A stretch of 64,000 nt of DNA. It comes from Panopea generosa. Taxonomy: Eukaryota > Mollusca > Bivalvia > Adapedonta > Hiatellidae. The position numbers were made by a program, and so were the translations under genes. This document shows, one piece after another, positions 22,100 to 33,103 of this stretch (the first letter of the stretch is position 1; the number at the start of each line of letters is the position of its first letter). A model generated the notes under the pieces. The model made no database searches, was not told the origin of the DNA, and saw only the letters and a list, made by a program, of their open reading frames with translations. The stretch covers positions 51,054,250 through 51,118,249 of the forward strand of contig CM055895.1 in the NCBI GenBank assembly GCA_029582155.1, read 5' to 3'.

Positions 22100-22647
22100 A
22101 CAAAATGGCCAACAGTAAAAGAGAGGAGAATCTAACTCATAGCATACGACCACCTTTGGTGACACTTTACGGCATATGGAAGTTTTATTTTTGTAATTAC
22201 ACAACACCACAGCTCAAAAAATACTTTCAAACTTTATTTATTAAAAGCTTAATTTCACACATAATGAACAGTATAAGCATATACATATAATTTCAATATT
22301 ACAAAGTATAAACGAAACACATGAACTCATGACGACATTGATTATACACGTATACAAAGGAAACGACTAAATCGTTATTTTTTTTTTCAATCAGCAATAT
22401 ATTTAAATCATACGCATATATTAAACAAGTTGTTGTCTTTTTCATTTTCTTAACATAAAGCTATCTTACCGAAACGAAATGCAAGTTAACTAGTTAAGCA
22501 ACCATTTGATTGATTGTTTTAAAAAACATCGTTATAACAGATACACACTCGCTCGCGCATGCAAAACAAACGCACGCACGCACACATAAACCCAGCGTGT
22601 GACACAAGATCAATCACGTAATCTTTTATACACATATTCATATATAC

Positions 22648-22679
<32 letters not shown>

Positions 22680-23155
22680 GGGAGAGATAATAAATCAATT
22701 ATCAAAAATTAATTAAGACACCCAAACAATACTGAATTCTTTAAAATTATTTAAAAAAGTTGTTATTAAAGAAAACGTCACTCTGACGTGACGTCACACA
22801 ACGTCGTGTAATCTTTAGCGCTATGACGTCGTAAGTATTTGCACGGCGACATTTATTTTAAACGACAAAATACAACTGGTATTATCTAAAAAACTAAAAA
22901 GATTGTGCCGCATTCACCAATAAGAGAAATGAAGTACATCTTTATTGGAACGTAAACTATGTATATAAAATACAGTATATTCAAACATACCAAATTATGC
23001 AGAACCATCGCTTTTGTTTATACCTAATGGATAAAGGGTATTGAATCGTCTAATCCAATAAGTTTCACATACATATATACACACACAAGTACTGTGATAT
23101 AAGAACATTAATTAGTATAACGTACAGTAGATATATAAAGTTAATATTAATAACC
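22100..23155. other. AT-rich region with simple repeats only
   Basis: It contains ACGCACGCACGCACACA at 22570 and an imperfect AT run at 22641-22679. No coding or mobile element signal is recognised elsewhere. Confidence 0.5.
22641..22679. repeat. (AT)n tract
   Basis: Interrupted TATATA run of about 39 bp with two C interruptions. Confidence 0.95.
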
Positions 23156-23159
23156 TATG

Positions 23160-23505
23160 TTCTGCCTTTAAAGTATTGCATAATTTTATCACAAAATATG
23201 CTCAGCTTTTTAAGCTTGTTTGGATTTACAGTGTTAAATAGTTCTATAAACTTTTAAATATTTTGTCTTGTATAATAGAATTTATAAAGATAAAACCTTT
23301 CTATCGTCATGAAACAATGGACATACTGAAAGATAATGAAACTCATCACCAATATCATTACAGTCAAACGTACACTTTCGTTCATTTGTAGGCACATTTC
23401 TTCACCTGCCTACTTCTATAGGCAAGTTATGATTTCTCGTTATAAATGCAAGCAGTCGTTTACAGTTATATGAAAGCAGTAACTTAATGTATACGCTTTG
23501 TTTAT
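23160..23505 (-). pseudogene. Second LINE, C-terminal zinc-finger-like region
   Basis: Minus strand: CKRLLAFITRNHNLPIEVGR, then NERKCTFDCNDIGDEFHYLS followed by VCPLF. This C..C...H...C pattern is the zf-RVT type carboxyl end of many LINEs. A continuation with SKQA/KLKKLSIFCDKIM follows in shifted frames. Stops and shifts are frequent. It belongs with the RT fragment at 24000-24470; the two are separated by a mariner-like MITE and missing RT sequence. Confidence 0.75.
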
Positions 23506-23533
23506 AAATTGGTTAAATAAACTGATATAAACG

Positions 23534-23995
23534 AGGGGGATGGGGGGATCAGAAAGTTTGTAGACTTTTGCCATGACTTTTTTTATTGATCATTGTATTC
23601 TAATAATTCTCAGGGAGCCTGTGCCGCTATATATTTGCAGTCATTTTGCAAAAAAATATTTTTTTATCATTAGTTTATATTCTATAGTAACTGTGGAAAC
23701 GTTGATTTACGTAGTCGGAGCAGTTTTTCCTTTTTTCCTACCTCTACTATTCAAACAAGCGTAGCGTTGCCATAACGAGTTTTATCTTTAAATAAAAAAA
23801 TATCAATGTGTGCTGTATTGTATGCTTGCTTACATCCCTTAAAAATACGGCACCAATTATGCGTATCTCAAAATGACATCAATATTATGACGTTACGGTA
23901 TGCCATTTTGTTTGAGACAAACTGACGTTTGGGCACTTGAAAATGGTTTAGCACGCGGAGTGCCATAGCTCCGTAAATTTCTGCTCCATGTTAGG
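23534..23995. mobile_element. Mariner-like MITE, about 460 bp, inside the second LINE
   Basis: The left end near 23534 is TA followed by a G-rich start and GGATCAGAAAGTTTGTAGAC then TTTTGCCAT. The right end in reverse complement reads GGAGCAGAAATTTACGGAGC then TATGGCAC. This gives imperfect inverted ends of about 28 bp with TA at both edges. The same GGATCAGAAAGTTYGTAGAC end recurs at 30262. No transposase is encoded. It sits exactly between the two LINE fragments. Confidence 0.6.
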
Positions 23996-23999
23996 TAAT

Positions 24000-24470
24000 A
24001 CACCGGCTCAAATTGAGAAACAAACCTATGTACGATGAATCTAATGTGTCAAAGGCTCTATTGTTTAAATGTCTTGTTTAAACTTCTTTTTAAATAAATA
24101 GATTATCTGTCGTAGAAAAATTCTTTCGAAATCCACCTTGTGCTCCATGTATAAGATTTTGAGTATCAGCATACTTATTTAGTCGTGAATTTAAAATGGA
24201 GGTAAAAAGGTTTACCGAAACAGCGTATTAAAGAGATATGTATATCGGGAAGTTTTGGTTCCCCTTTGCTTTTATATATTGGTCTAATTAATCCTACTGT
24301 CCAGCTTTGTAGGATTATTCCTTTATTAAAAATAATATTAAAAAACTTAAGATATATTGGTAAAAGAACGTGAATGGATGACTTGATCTGTTCATTAACG
24401 ATATTATCAATATCAGATGATTTGTTGTTTTTTAAAGTCCTGACAGCCGTCAATATTTCAGATTCTGTAA
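24000..24470 (-). pseudogene. Second LINE, reverse transcriptase fragment
   Basis: Minus strand: MTAVRTLKNNKSSDIDNIVN, then LLPIYLKFFNIIFNKGII, SWTVGLIRPIYKSKGEP and ISLIRCFGK. In the next frame the same protein continues with LFTSILNSRLNKYADTQNLI and QGGFRKNFSTTDNLF. These are RT blocks 0-2a. RAFDT near 24050 may mark the start of the next block before the MITE. At least one frameshift near 24215. The different motif series shows it is a separate LINE family from the one at 9.7-16.2 kb. Confidence 0.8.
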
Positions 24471-24479
24471 TCTAGCCGT

Positions 24480-25920
24480 TAGTATCATCGTTTTATGTGT
24501 GAATAATTACTGTTTGAATTGTGTGTCATTTAAAATTCAAAAAGTTTTGCCAGAGAAGCATTGCCATGTAATTGTCGTTTTTATACGTGTTTATGTTTTT
24601 TTATATTCATTGTGTTATTATATATTTTTTAATCTGCCGGTAACTCATAAAACTAAGCATTATTACTGCTTTTCGTTTTTGTAATAACCAGGTTGGCGTC
24701 ATGTCCTAGATTTTATTTCATTTGATGACCAGTTGAATGTATTCCATTTCTCAAATCAAGCGCATTTCGATGTAACGGCAGGGAATTTGGCATCCGGTCT
24801 TACCAAATATAGTACATTTTCGAAGAACGAAATGTGGATTTATATTGTTAAGGCAGGTCGCTACATGTTCATGAATTGTTTTATTGAGCCACAGTATGGC
24901 GGCCCATTTATTACCCCGTAATGGGCCTGCAGGGATCAGGGGCAATCCCGCTGCAAACAGCAAAATAATAGCATGTATAAAACAAAACATATAATGTCGT
25001 ATAATGGCTAAATCTCGTTTTAGTATAAACTATAGGACAAGAGAGTTATCTTATAATACTCAATAAGCAATCAACTGCCGCCCTATATCTAAATACAGTT
25101 TGCAAAGGCCTCTCGTTAGCATAGCAATCTTGACGAAACGAAACAGAGTAGTTGAGCTATATTTCGAGAGATGTTTAAAGAATGCAATAATCAACAAATC
25201 AAAAATTGTTTGTGTCAATTCTCAATAAGTAATTTATAGCGGCAATGTTTTCTTTCCTTGGTTTCAAATATACAATCTGTTTTTTATGCAGCGTATTGTT
25301 TTAATAAATAATGTGTCCGAAACATGTATTTTTTTTTATCAAATTTACAGCTCTTCATGTACTTCCATGTATTCCATTTCAATTCAAATATAATAGTATT
25401 TTAATCGACTACATATTAGTTAATCACTGTTTTATCAGCAATCTGGGACGTTGTAATCAACATTTAAATATTGTTGAAATTAAGATATTCACCTACAATT
25501 TTGTTTTCATTTTCAAAATAAAAAAATAATTCAATTTAGCAGTATCAAGATATTTTTAACTCTCAAACTTAGAGAGTGAAACTTTTGGCTGTCAGTATAT
25601 ATACTTTTATACTACAGCCTGCTTACAATGTGATTATTTTCGTAGGTCATTTGAATATCCATATAGTCCACGATGTCTGTAAGGAACTAACGGTGTGTTC
25701 TCACTTTCCCAACCTGTATTGTTTAAAATAGAAAAAGTAGTTGGGATGGTGGAAATGTATTGTTCAGATATAACAATAGATTTAAGTGGTGATAATTGCT
25801 CTGGTGGGCTATACTTTTTGAAAAAATAATGGTTACACTTTCTCCTTATTTTTGATGGAAAGAACTGATTTGATTTGATTCAATATTCATATAACAATTT
25901 TATTGAATAATACAATTTTA
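24480..25920. other. No recognised feature
   Basis: AT-rich. Short open frames at 24499-24684 and 24733-24990 carry no motif I can recognise. No repeats stand out. Confidence 0.5.
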
Positions 25921-25929
25921 ATAATTTTA

Positions 25930-26262
25930 ATGATCTGATCTTAACTGTTTGTTTTTGCTATTTTATTCAATATACATATGGATAAATTTAACAATCTTAT
26001 TTGAATTTTATTGAATACAATGTTTTTACAACAATTTCATTTAATAATGCTATGTATTTACAATAATTTTATTAAATAATGCAATGTATTTACAACAATT
26101 TTATTTAATATTGCAATGTATTTACAATACAATGCATTTACAACAATTTTATTTAATAATGCAATGTACTTACAACAATTTTATTTAATAATGCAATGCA
26201 TTTACAACACAATTGATCTCATCTTAACTGTTTTTTTTTTGCTATTTTAATCAATATACACA
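25930..26262. repeat. 32-bp minisatellite flanked by a 48-bp direct repeat
   Basis: ACAACAATTTTATTTAATAA plus TGCAATGTATTT repeats at about 32-bp steps from 26022 to 26210, with one unit extended by an ATACAATGC insertion. GATCTGATCTTAACTGTTTG at 25931 and GATCTCATCTTAACTGTTTT at 26214 start matching blocks that both run on to TCAATATACA. The array is thus enclosed by direct repeats. Confidence 0.85.
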
Positions 26263-26287
26263 CATTTCAATGTAGCAACTTGATAAG

Positions 26288-26706
26288 TTGAGAAGCAGCT
26301 TCCGCGTACTCCAACACATCCAAGGTTCCATTATTCAATCTCTCTTTCAGCTGATGAAATCGGCGGTCTGTTGCTCTGTAAGCTCATTTTTAGGGCTTTG
26401 TTTTCCTCCATTAGCATGTTGCAAAAATCCAATTTCATTGACAGATTGCTCTTTCTTTACAAGTTCGATCAGTTTGTTAAATAATTTTCTTATTACCTGC
26501 ATAAAGAGGGTCTAGCTGAGTAGAATGTCGGTAGTTTAGATGCTACAGCCTCGGTTTCTTCGTCCCATTCTTGAGTACGAAGAAAATATATCATCTCATA
26601 GATTGCTGGAATTGGTTCCACAGTATTTCTTACTATTTTTCTGACGTTACTCATAATTTCTGCGACGGTTACAGTATGGTTTTGCTGGTGGTTATGATGT
26701 CCTGAG
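26288..26706 (-). pseudogene. MULE-type transposase remnant (FLYWCH end) and an unidentified reading frame
   Basis: Minus strand, 26699 to 26493: HHNHQQNHTVTVAEIMSNV, RNTVEPIPAIYEMIYFLRT, EWDEETEAVASKLPTF. The HNH...H start is the histidine half of a FLYWCH zinc finger. The following block is the linker I recognise from Mutator-like (MULE) transposases of invertebrates, which bind transposon ends through FLYWCH. It stops at a TAA beside a donor-like CAG|GTAATA. A second frame (26500-26345) reads IELVKKEQSVNEIGFLQHAN and ELTEQQTADFIS. A third frame continues with RLNNGTLDVLEYAEAASQLI. I do not recognise that segment, but its composition is protein-like. No DDE core is present, so the copy is dead. 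Confidence 0.55.
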
Positions 26707-27222
26707 ACCGAAATTTTTAATTTTTATGAGCAGTGTTGAAAAACAAAGGTAACTTGAAGGTGTGAATTGGAAAGTTGGGAACATGAAATTGTTTACATAG
26801 GTGCTAAATTAAAAGATTGGGAAAGTGAGATACAACCGAACATTTGTTTTCTTATATTGATTCAAAATGTGTTCTGATCCGTCGCAATTGTTGAAAGAAA
26901 TTATTATACAATTACTAAATTATACAACGTAACAGCCGAAATATTTGTTATCAATGTTTTTAACATTTTGATGAAATTAAAAATATAATTCAAATGTTGT
27001 TTTTTCCCCAGCACAGACAAAGATTGAAATATCTTACATAGGATTAGATAGGACATATCTAAAATATAATTTTGGAATGGGTACTTTTTTCCTTGTGAAT
27101 GTTCGAATCCTTTTTGATTCTAGTTTTAGTGACACGTGTTTTTATTTCAGTCGTTTATAGTGGTAAATACACTGAAAAACGCACTTGTCATATTTTTTAT
27201 ATAGAGGATATCTGTTTGTTTT
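26707..27222. other. No recognised feature
   Basis: AT-rich, no coding or repeat signal that I can support. Confidence 0.5.
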
Positions 27223-27423
27223 AAAATACGATCGAATTATATTTCATCTAGTGATCACCAAATGTCATAGAATATCATTTTGGGTGATCACGAGATAAAC
27301 TATCATTTGATCTTACACCAAAACAAACAAATTTTCTTTTTATTTTATACATTTACATGCATTTTTGTTTATTTGATTTATTTTTACTTCAATTCGCCAT
27401 TAGATATTACATGTATTTGATTA
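27223..27423. mobile_element. Hairpin repeat element, copy 1
   Basis: ATTTCATCTAGTGATCACC (27241) and GGTGATCACGAGATAAA (27283) form the centre of an inverted repeat with arms of about 45 bp, reaching GAATTATA and TATCATTTGATCTTAC. The hairpin and about 110 bp to its right, including AATTCGCCATTAGATA, match 52036-52250. Probably a small non-autonomous element. Confidence 0.65.
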
Positions 27424-29052
27424 TTAAAAAAAGAGAGTACTTTATTTTTTTATTTATTTTTTTAAATATTTTGTTTAATTAATATGCATGGACAAACTGA
27501 TAAAAAAATAATTTCACTGTTTAAAACAGTGGATTGCCATAAATAATTCACTGAGAAATATCTATAATTCATCAAAAAGCATAAAATAAAATTTATTCAA
27601 ATCTAGTATGTTAAATTAAAAAACGATTTTGTAAATCAGCTGAGTAAGTCTGCGGTTGTGATATTCAATATTATTTGATAAAGGATCTCCTGAAACTACC
27701 TCAAGAAGAAGAAGAAAAAGGCAAACTAGATTTTATGCCAACGAAACAAAAATGATTAAAAACTATCCAAGTCTTCGACTATTTTTACTACTTAACTCAG
27801 TCATTACTTTCTAAAGTTCTGCAATAACAGCTTCCGGTAGCCGAGATATTTTGAGTTTTGCGTTGTAAACATACAAATTACGTGAAATATTTACATAAAG
27901 TTGAATATAATCAATATTTATTAAAAGAATATAGTTTTTCTATAAAAACAAACATTAAAAAAAATACAGACGAAAGAATTCGGCGGCGTATTGCTTTAAT
28001 CAAAACAGTGACTTAATGAAGGAAATATTCGGTTGTTAAATTTACATATTGATAATATACTATCCCATCGTCTTGTTTGGCGCCTAAAAATGTCACGTTA
28101 TTTAAAGAAGCTTTGATTTACTGAAAAAAATATTCATTTAAGAAGATATATTGGAAATATAATATCTTTTATGTTTGTTTTAACCTTTTAATACAATTAT
28201 ACATCTCAGAAAATCCGTATTGTGACACTTTCTAAATGGTTTTAATGGAAAAATGAATATTGTTGAGGGACCTTATAAAAATTTAATTTGAAGACTTTCT
28301 ACTTTAATACTGATTAAACGAGATTAAATTCAAGATTGCTTAGTGGTTGTTGTTATGTTACTGCTGTGAGTTTCATGACCGATTTACACGATTATTCTCT
28401 ATATAATTTGATCAAATTCATTAAGTAGTATATTTTAATTGCATACCAGTGTTATAAATATATCCACATGTTAACTTATAAAATGCAATTATCGTGTTTA
28501 AGAGAAAAACAACTGCGTGAAAATAAGACACACATTTTGGGATTAGGTTAGAGTTTTAATATATTTGGAAAATGTAAATATATTTCGTGTGTTTTTAATT
28601 AAGACACGCATACACAAATGACAACCTCTTTTAGATAGTTTATGGAAGAATATTCACATGTTTGATTTGTGATACCGAAATAAGATAATTTCAAATGCCT
28701 CATTTCCACGCGCAAGCACTGCTTTAACATCAGATAAAACATATATAACGAACACAATTCTTGCTTATAAAATTATATATTTAAATTAGTGTGCCTAAAT
28801 GATGTTATCATAACGCATTGTCGTTTTTACACACGCGCTCATTTCGAAGACAATCCCTACGTTAAGTCATAAAAGCAGATTTGACTATGCAAATGAGAAA
28901 CTGTCAGTGATAATATTCTGTTAGTATCAAACTGAACTTACAGTTTGTTGGCGACACAGCTTAAATCAAAGATAATAACAAATATAACCACCAGGAGACA
29001 TAGCATTAAAACACAGCCATCACAGCATCTTACTTTGAGTTCTGTTTCATAG
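27424..29052. other. No recognised feature
   Basis: Very AT-rich. No open frame above background, no tandem repeat and no tRNA-like head were seen on either strand. Confidence 0.5.
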
Positions 29053-29300
29053 TAATCTGGCTTAGGCAGATATTCCACGTGGCATCACTTGTTTATTATG
29101 TACGCATTCCTGGTAATCTGGCTTAGGCAGTAATTCCACGTGGCATCACTTGTTTATTATGTATGCATACCTGGTAATTTGGCTTATGCAGTAATTCCAC
29201 GTGGCATCACTTGTTTATTATGTGTGCATGCCTGGTTTTGGCTTGGGCAGACATTCCACACGGCATCACTTGTTCATTATATATGCATACCTGTATTTAC
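29053..29300. repeat. 61-bp tandem repeat, 4 copies
   Basis: TAATCTGGCTTAGGCAG followed by ATTCCACGTGGCATCACTTG and TTTATTATGTRYGCATRCCTGG repeats with a 61-bp step from 29053. Each of the first three units contains the palindrome CCACGTGG; the fourth has CCACACGG. Open frames here are repeat artefacts. Confidence 0.93.
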
Positions 29301-30261
29301 CTTGTCATACTTTGTGCATTTGTGTAAGGAAAGTGTATACTACTGACAAGAGTACTTTTATTTATGTTCACCGTTTTCTTTTATGATTTGACGACAGGGG
29401 AAAAACGAAGTAGGGTGCATCCGTAAACTAGTTTTAAACTACCTTGTGATGGTTTCGCCAGTAGTCGATCCAAGGAGGTGACACCAATTGTCACTTTTTC
29501 TGTATTCATATGCATATTTTGTTTGTACTGAGTATGTTCATGACAGATCCCCGGGGAGACTTCTATGAATGCACTGTGTTTTCGCTGCAACGGTGGCTAC
29601 GTCTCCCATTCGGTACCCCTCTGTCACTGTTTGCACACTTGTTGATTCGTAGTTGTTCTGAATGCTACATCTCCCTGCTAGCAGACAATGCTTTATTGTT
29701 TTGGAAATGTGTGAATTGTATATTTCATAAAGAAGTAAACGAAACAGAATGTTATTATAAAAATAACGATTCATATTTTAAAACAAATAATTTAATGTAT
29801 TTTTTTAAAGGTTTAGTTTGATTTTAATTTTTATTGGCATACTATGATCAATGGATATCTAATGAAAATGGCGTATGTAATACTAAAACCAAAATACCAT
29901 TGACCATGGATAATTTCTTTAGCTACAATACTCCATTTAATTGGGTTTTCATGCATGTGAACGGCATTTATTCGTGTTTTCTTCTCATTATTTGTTCAAT
30001 AAATGACAGCAATAGCGTGCGAAGTGGTAATTGGAAGATGTATCAATTTCCAATTATTTCGTCATATTTAGGAATGGTACCAGGAACACAAGGCCATTGC
30101 TGTGATTAATAATGAGATTCGTCGACTGTCATGTTGGTTTCACAATTTAGATTCAAAATAAATGTTTTAGTACTCGAATACTGTTGAACATACATTTTCC
30201 TTTTTATCTTAGGGTTGTCTTAGTTTACAGATGTGTGTTCACCAATAAATATGTGCTACAA
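29301..30261. other. No recognised gene
   Basis: A locally GC-richer patch (29520-29650, with CCCCGGGG at 29551) is open on both strands (plus 29510-29821, minus 29381-29774). Neither translation has a recognisable motif, and the open frames may be chance. Confidence 0.4.
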
Positions 30262-30298
30262 GGGGGGATCAGAAAGTTCGTAGACTTTTGCCATAACT
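30262..30298 (+). mobile_element. Solo mariner-like terminal repeat
   Basis: CAAGGGGGGATCAGAAAGTTC plus GTAGACTTTTGCCATAACTT, preceded by TA, matches the left end of the 23534-23995 MITE over about 35 bp. No matching right end was found nearby, so it is probably a truncated copy. Confidence 0.55.
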
Positions 30299-31605
30299 TA
30301 TTTATATCACCTTTACAATGCACAATAGTGTTATTGTACTTGAAATAAATGTATATGGAACAAATGGCATATGAATATCATATACTTCACTTAAACCAAT
30401 TGTTTCTAAACTTAATCTTATATACACCAATGCTAATGTTACAGTTACACAGTTACTCGATATATATAAACAGCAAAACCACTTTGCCCTTTGATTTGTT
30501 TTGACATGTTATAAATGACGTAACAGCATCTATCAAGTACAAGGGACATTCAATAAGTATTGTTATATTATAAATAAAATAAAAATAATACCCTAAAATA
30601 TTTGGTTAATTCCTTCAAAGTACTATCATTTAACAACTTCTGGAGTATGTCTTCATAGTATGTGTTGTGTATACCAATCAGACACTGAAATACCACACTA
30701 ATGTTGGCAATGCAAGACCTTTGGCCAAATTTTGCTATCATTTTTTTACTGGGATCGAAATAGTGAACTAATTTTCTTGCTATTACCACTAACGAGATCG
30801 CGCAGATGACAATATTGAAAAATGTGTAACACTTTACCTACTGGTTATAGTAGAATGTAATTTTGTACATTTACATCAGATATATTATACTATCTCAGGT
30901 TTAAATATGCAACGAATGGAGCATACCGCTGAAAAATCCCCGTATATTTTGATCACCCCTTCGTACATATAAAAGTCTAAAAAATATACACCACTTGTGC
31001 AATGCGTATTCACATATCTCGTTATATGAACATATTTAGCAGATGTTGGTATCATCGAATGCACAAGAAACAAATCTATCTGACTGTGGAAGTTCACGAT
31101 TAACATGTTCAAGGTTGATAATTTATGTTAAGAATAACATTACTTATTGAACACTCTTCGTACAGTTTAAAACTTCTAACATTTAACGATACCTCATATA
31201 TAACTGATTTGAATTACAAAATAAGAAAAAAAAAACAACTTAAAGTGTACAAAATGTCATTGTTGCAAAGTGCGTTGATCATATTTCTTAATATATGTTT
31301 TGGCACACGTGGTGATGTATTGTGATTAGTAATTGCTTGCAGTGTTATTTGCATTATTATGCAAATCCGGTTGAAATGTAATTCTACGTAATAGAAGCAA
31401 CTCTTTGTTTCATTGCAAAGATAACATACAACACGTGACACTTGTAAGGGGTGTTACATATCATGTACAGATTCAACAAAACCGAATCTACTAATTTCCT
31501 CATTTGGTTACGTTCTTTTATAGAATTTAAAATACTTATTTAGCGGAATTAAGAGAAACACACAGTATTCATTATTGGTGAAAGCAGAAAACATTATATT
31601 AGTTA
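30299..31605. other. Mostly unrecognised; possible second mariner end
   Basis: TACAAGGGACATTCAATAAG followed by TATTG at 30538 resembles the end of another mariner-type element. A minus-strand frame at 30568-30789 contains LVHYFDPSKK, faintly like a mariner block (WV.HF.P..K), but the rest does not fit and no partner end is seen. Nothing else is supported. Confidence 0.3.
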
Positions 31606-31900
31606 ATTATATTTTATTTTAAAGTTGGCATTGTTTGGCTACGGCTCAATATTTCGAGCTGCCGTCAACCACAAATTAGCAGCCCTTAACAACAACAATC
31701 CCCTTCATATGGCAAATAGTTAATATAAAGCACAATTCCCTTCATGGGGAAAATATTTCACGTACAAGTTAAAACTGTACATGTTTTTTTTTTTTCATTT
31801 TCATTTCACGTGAAACGATCAGCTAAACTGAATGAAACCAATCCTGGGTGACAATGATTGGAAACACAAATTCTATTAATCACAAACTGTTATATATTTC
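31606..31900 (+). repeat. Dispersed repeat pair, copy 1
   Basis: Shares with 32563-32912 the ordered blocks GTTTGGCTACGGCT, TTTCGAGCTGCCGTCAACCA, AACAACAATCCCCTTCAT, TTCACRTGAAACGATCAGCT and ACTGAATGAAACCAATCCTG. Same orientation, about 960 bp apart. No pol III boxes or inverted ends are visible. Confidence 0.8.
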
Positions 31901-32562
31901 GCTGTCTGCAAACTGTCAAAAGTAACTCTCGCAAAGTTTCGAACCATATTGAGCCGTAACGTTGTAGTACGTAAAATCGTGTACCAAGTCTAAATGGCAA
32001 CTCTCTCCGTAAAGTTTCCCGCCAGATTGAGCGTGATTTCGGGTACGTACCAGTCATGTTTCAAGTCCAAATGATACATCTCCGGATTATGGAAACCTGC
32101 AACATTCATAAAAAAGAAAAAGGTTTCTCTTCTAAATTATACTAAATACCATAATCACGACAATTCGCCGAGATAAAGGATAAAAATATCAACAGCGAAT
32201 ATTTCGAGTTTCAAATTTCAAAAGCTTTAAATTATGTTGCTTCATTTCGTTTGTAAAACAGTGGACTTCAATGAAATACTGTTATCCAGTATATTCGTGT
32301 GAAAAAATTTGGCAAATTATTGAAAAGTGGTAATTGAATGAACACGTTTTTGGGCATGGCGGGAGGGAAACAAATCTAATTTTTGTCAGCATGTACTTTC
32401 TAAGTACATTACCTTAATTCTAAATGTCAAAGCACTCACATGAGAATCATGCTGCAAAGCGCACCTTACGTTTAAAGTGTCTGCATCCCAATAATCATCA
32501 CCTATCAGCTAGTGATAGCTGTAACTATTGCAGAATGCAGAACAACAGGTAATATAAGAAAA
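31901..32562. other. No recognised feature between the repeat pair
   Basis: Nothing coding or repetitive was recognised. Text similar to AAAGTTTCGAACCATATTGA appears again in diverged form (AAGTTTCCCGCCAGATTGAG) about 100 bp on, at 31936 and 32018, hinting at an old internal duplication. Confidence 0.4.
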
Positions 32563-32912
32563 TTATATTTTTATTTTAAATTTGGCACTGTTTGGCTACG
32601 GCTTTTTCGAGCTGCCGTCAACCACAAATGGGCAGCGCTCAACAACAACAACAATCCCCTTCATTGGGCAAATATGTCACACAAATATTAAGCCCCTTCA
32701 TGGGGTTAAATACATCACACAAATCACAATACCCTTGGAGCAAATAGTTGATATAAAGCACAATCCCCTTCATGCAGCAAACATAAGTTAAAATTGTACA
32801 TGTTTTTCCAGTTTCATTTCACATGAAACGATCAGCTTAACTGAATGAAACCAATCCTGGATGACAGTGATTGGAAATACAAATTCTATTTATTATAAAC
32901 CATTTAATATTT
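32563..32912 (+). repeat. Dispersed repeat pair, copy 2
   Basis: Second copy. It contains about 60 extra bp with further CCCCTTCATGGGG-type units (32690-32780), so a short internal tandem unit has expanded here relative to copy 1. Confidence 0.8.
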
Positions 32913-33026
32913 TGCAGACCCCCAAATATAATGGACTCGGCAGGTAGTTCATATACTACTGACGACCTACGAAACGAGTCCACCGTCAAATAATCAGCGA
33001 AATAAAGCCATAAACAAACCCAAACA

Positions 33027-33103
33027 ATGCTTCTTTGACACTCAACATATAGTGTCCAGACAAACAACACATAGTGTCTAAACACTCAACATATAGTGTC
33101 TGA
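33027..33103. repeat. Short tandem repeat, about 3 copies
   Basis: ACACTCAACATATAGTGTC (33040), ACAACACATAGTGTCTA (33063) and CACTCAACATATAGTGTCTG (33082) are degenerate units of about 20-25 bp. Confidence 0.7.

Noticed and set aside
29381..29821. Exon pair on either strand in the GC-richer patch
   Set aside because: No recognised motif, no matching splice sites in frame, and both strands open at once.
30538..30789. Mariner transposase gene
   Set aside because: One weak LVHYFDPSKK resemblance, and a possible end at 30538, but no catalytic D residues in context and no second end; kept only as a note.
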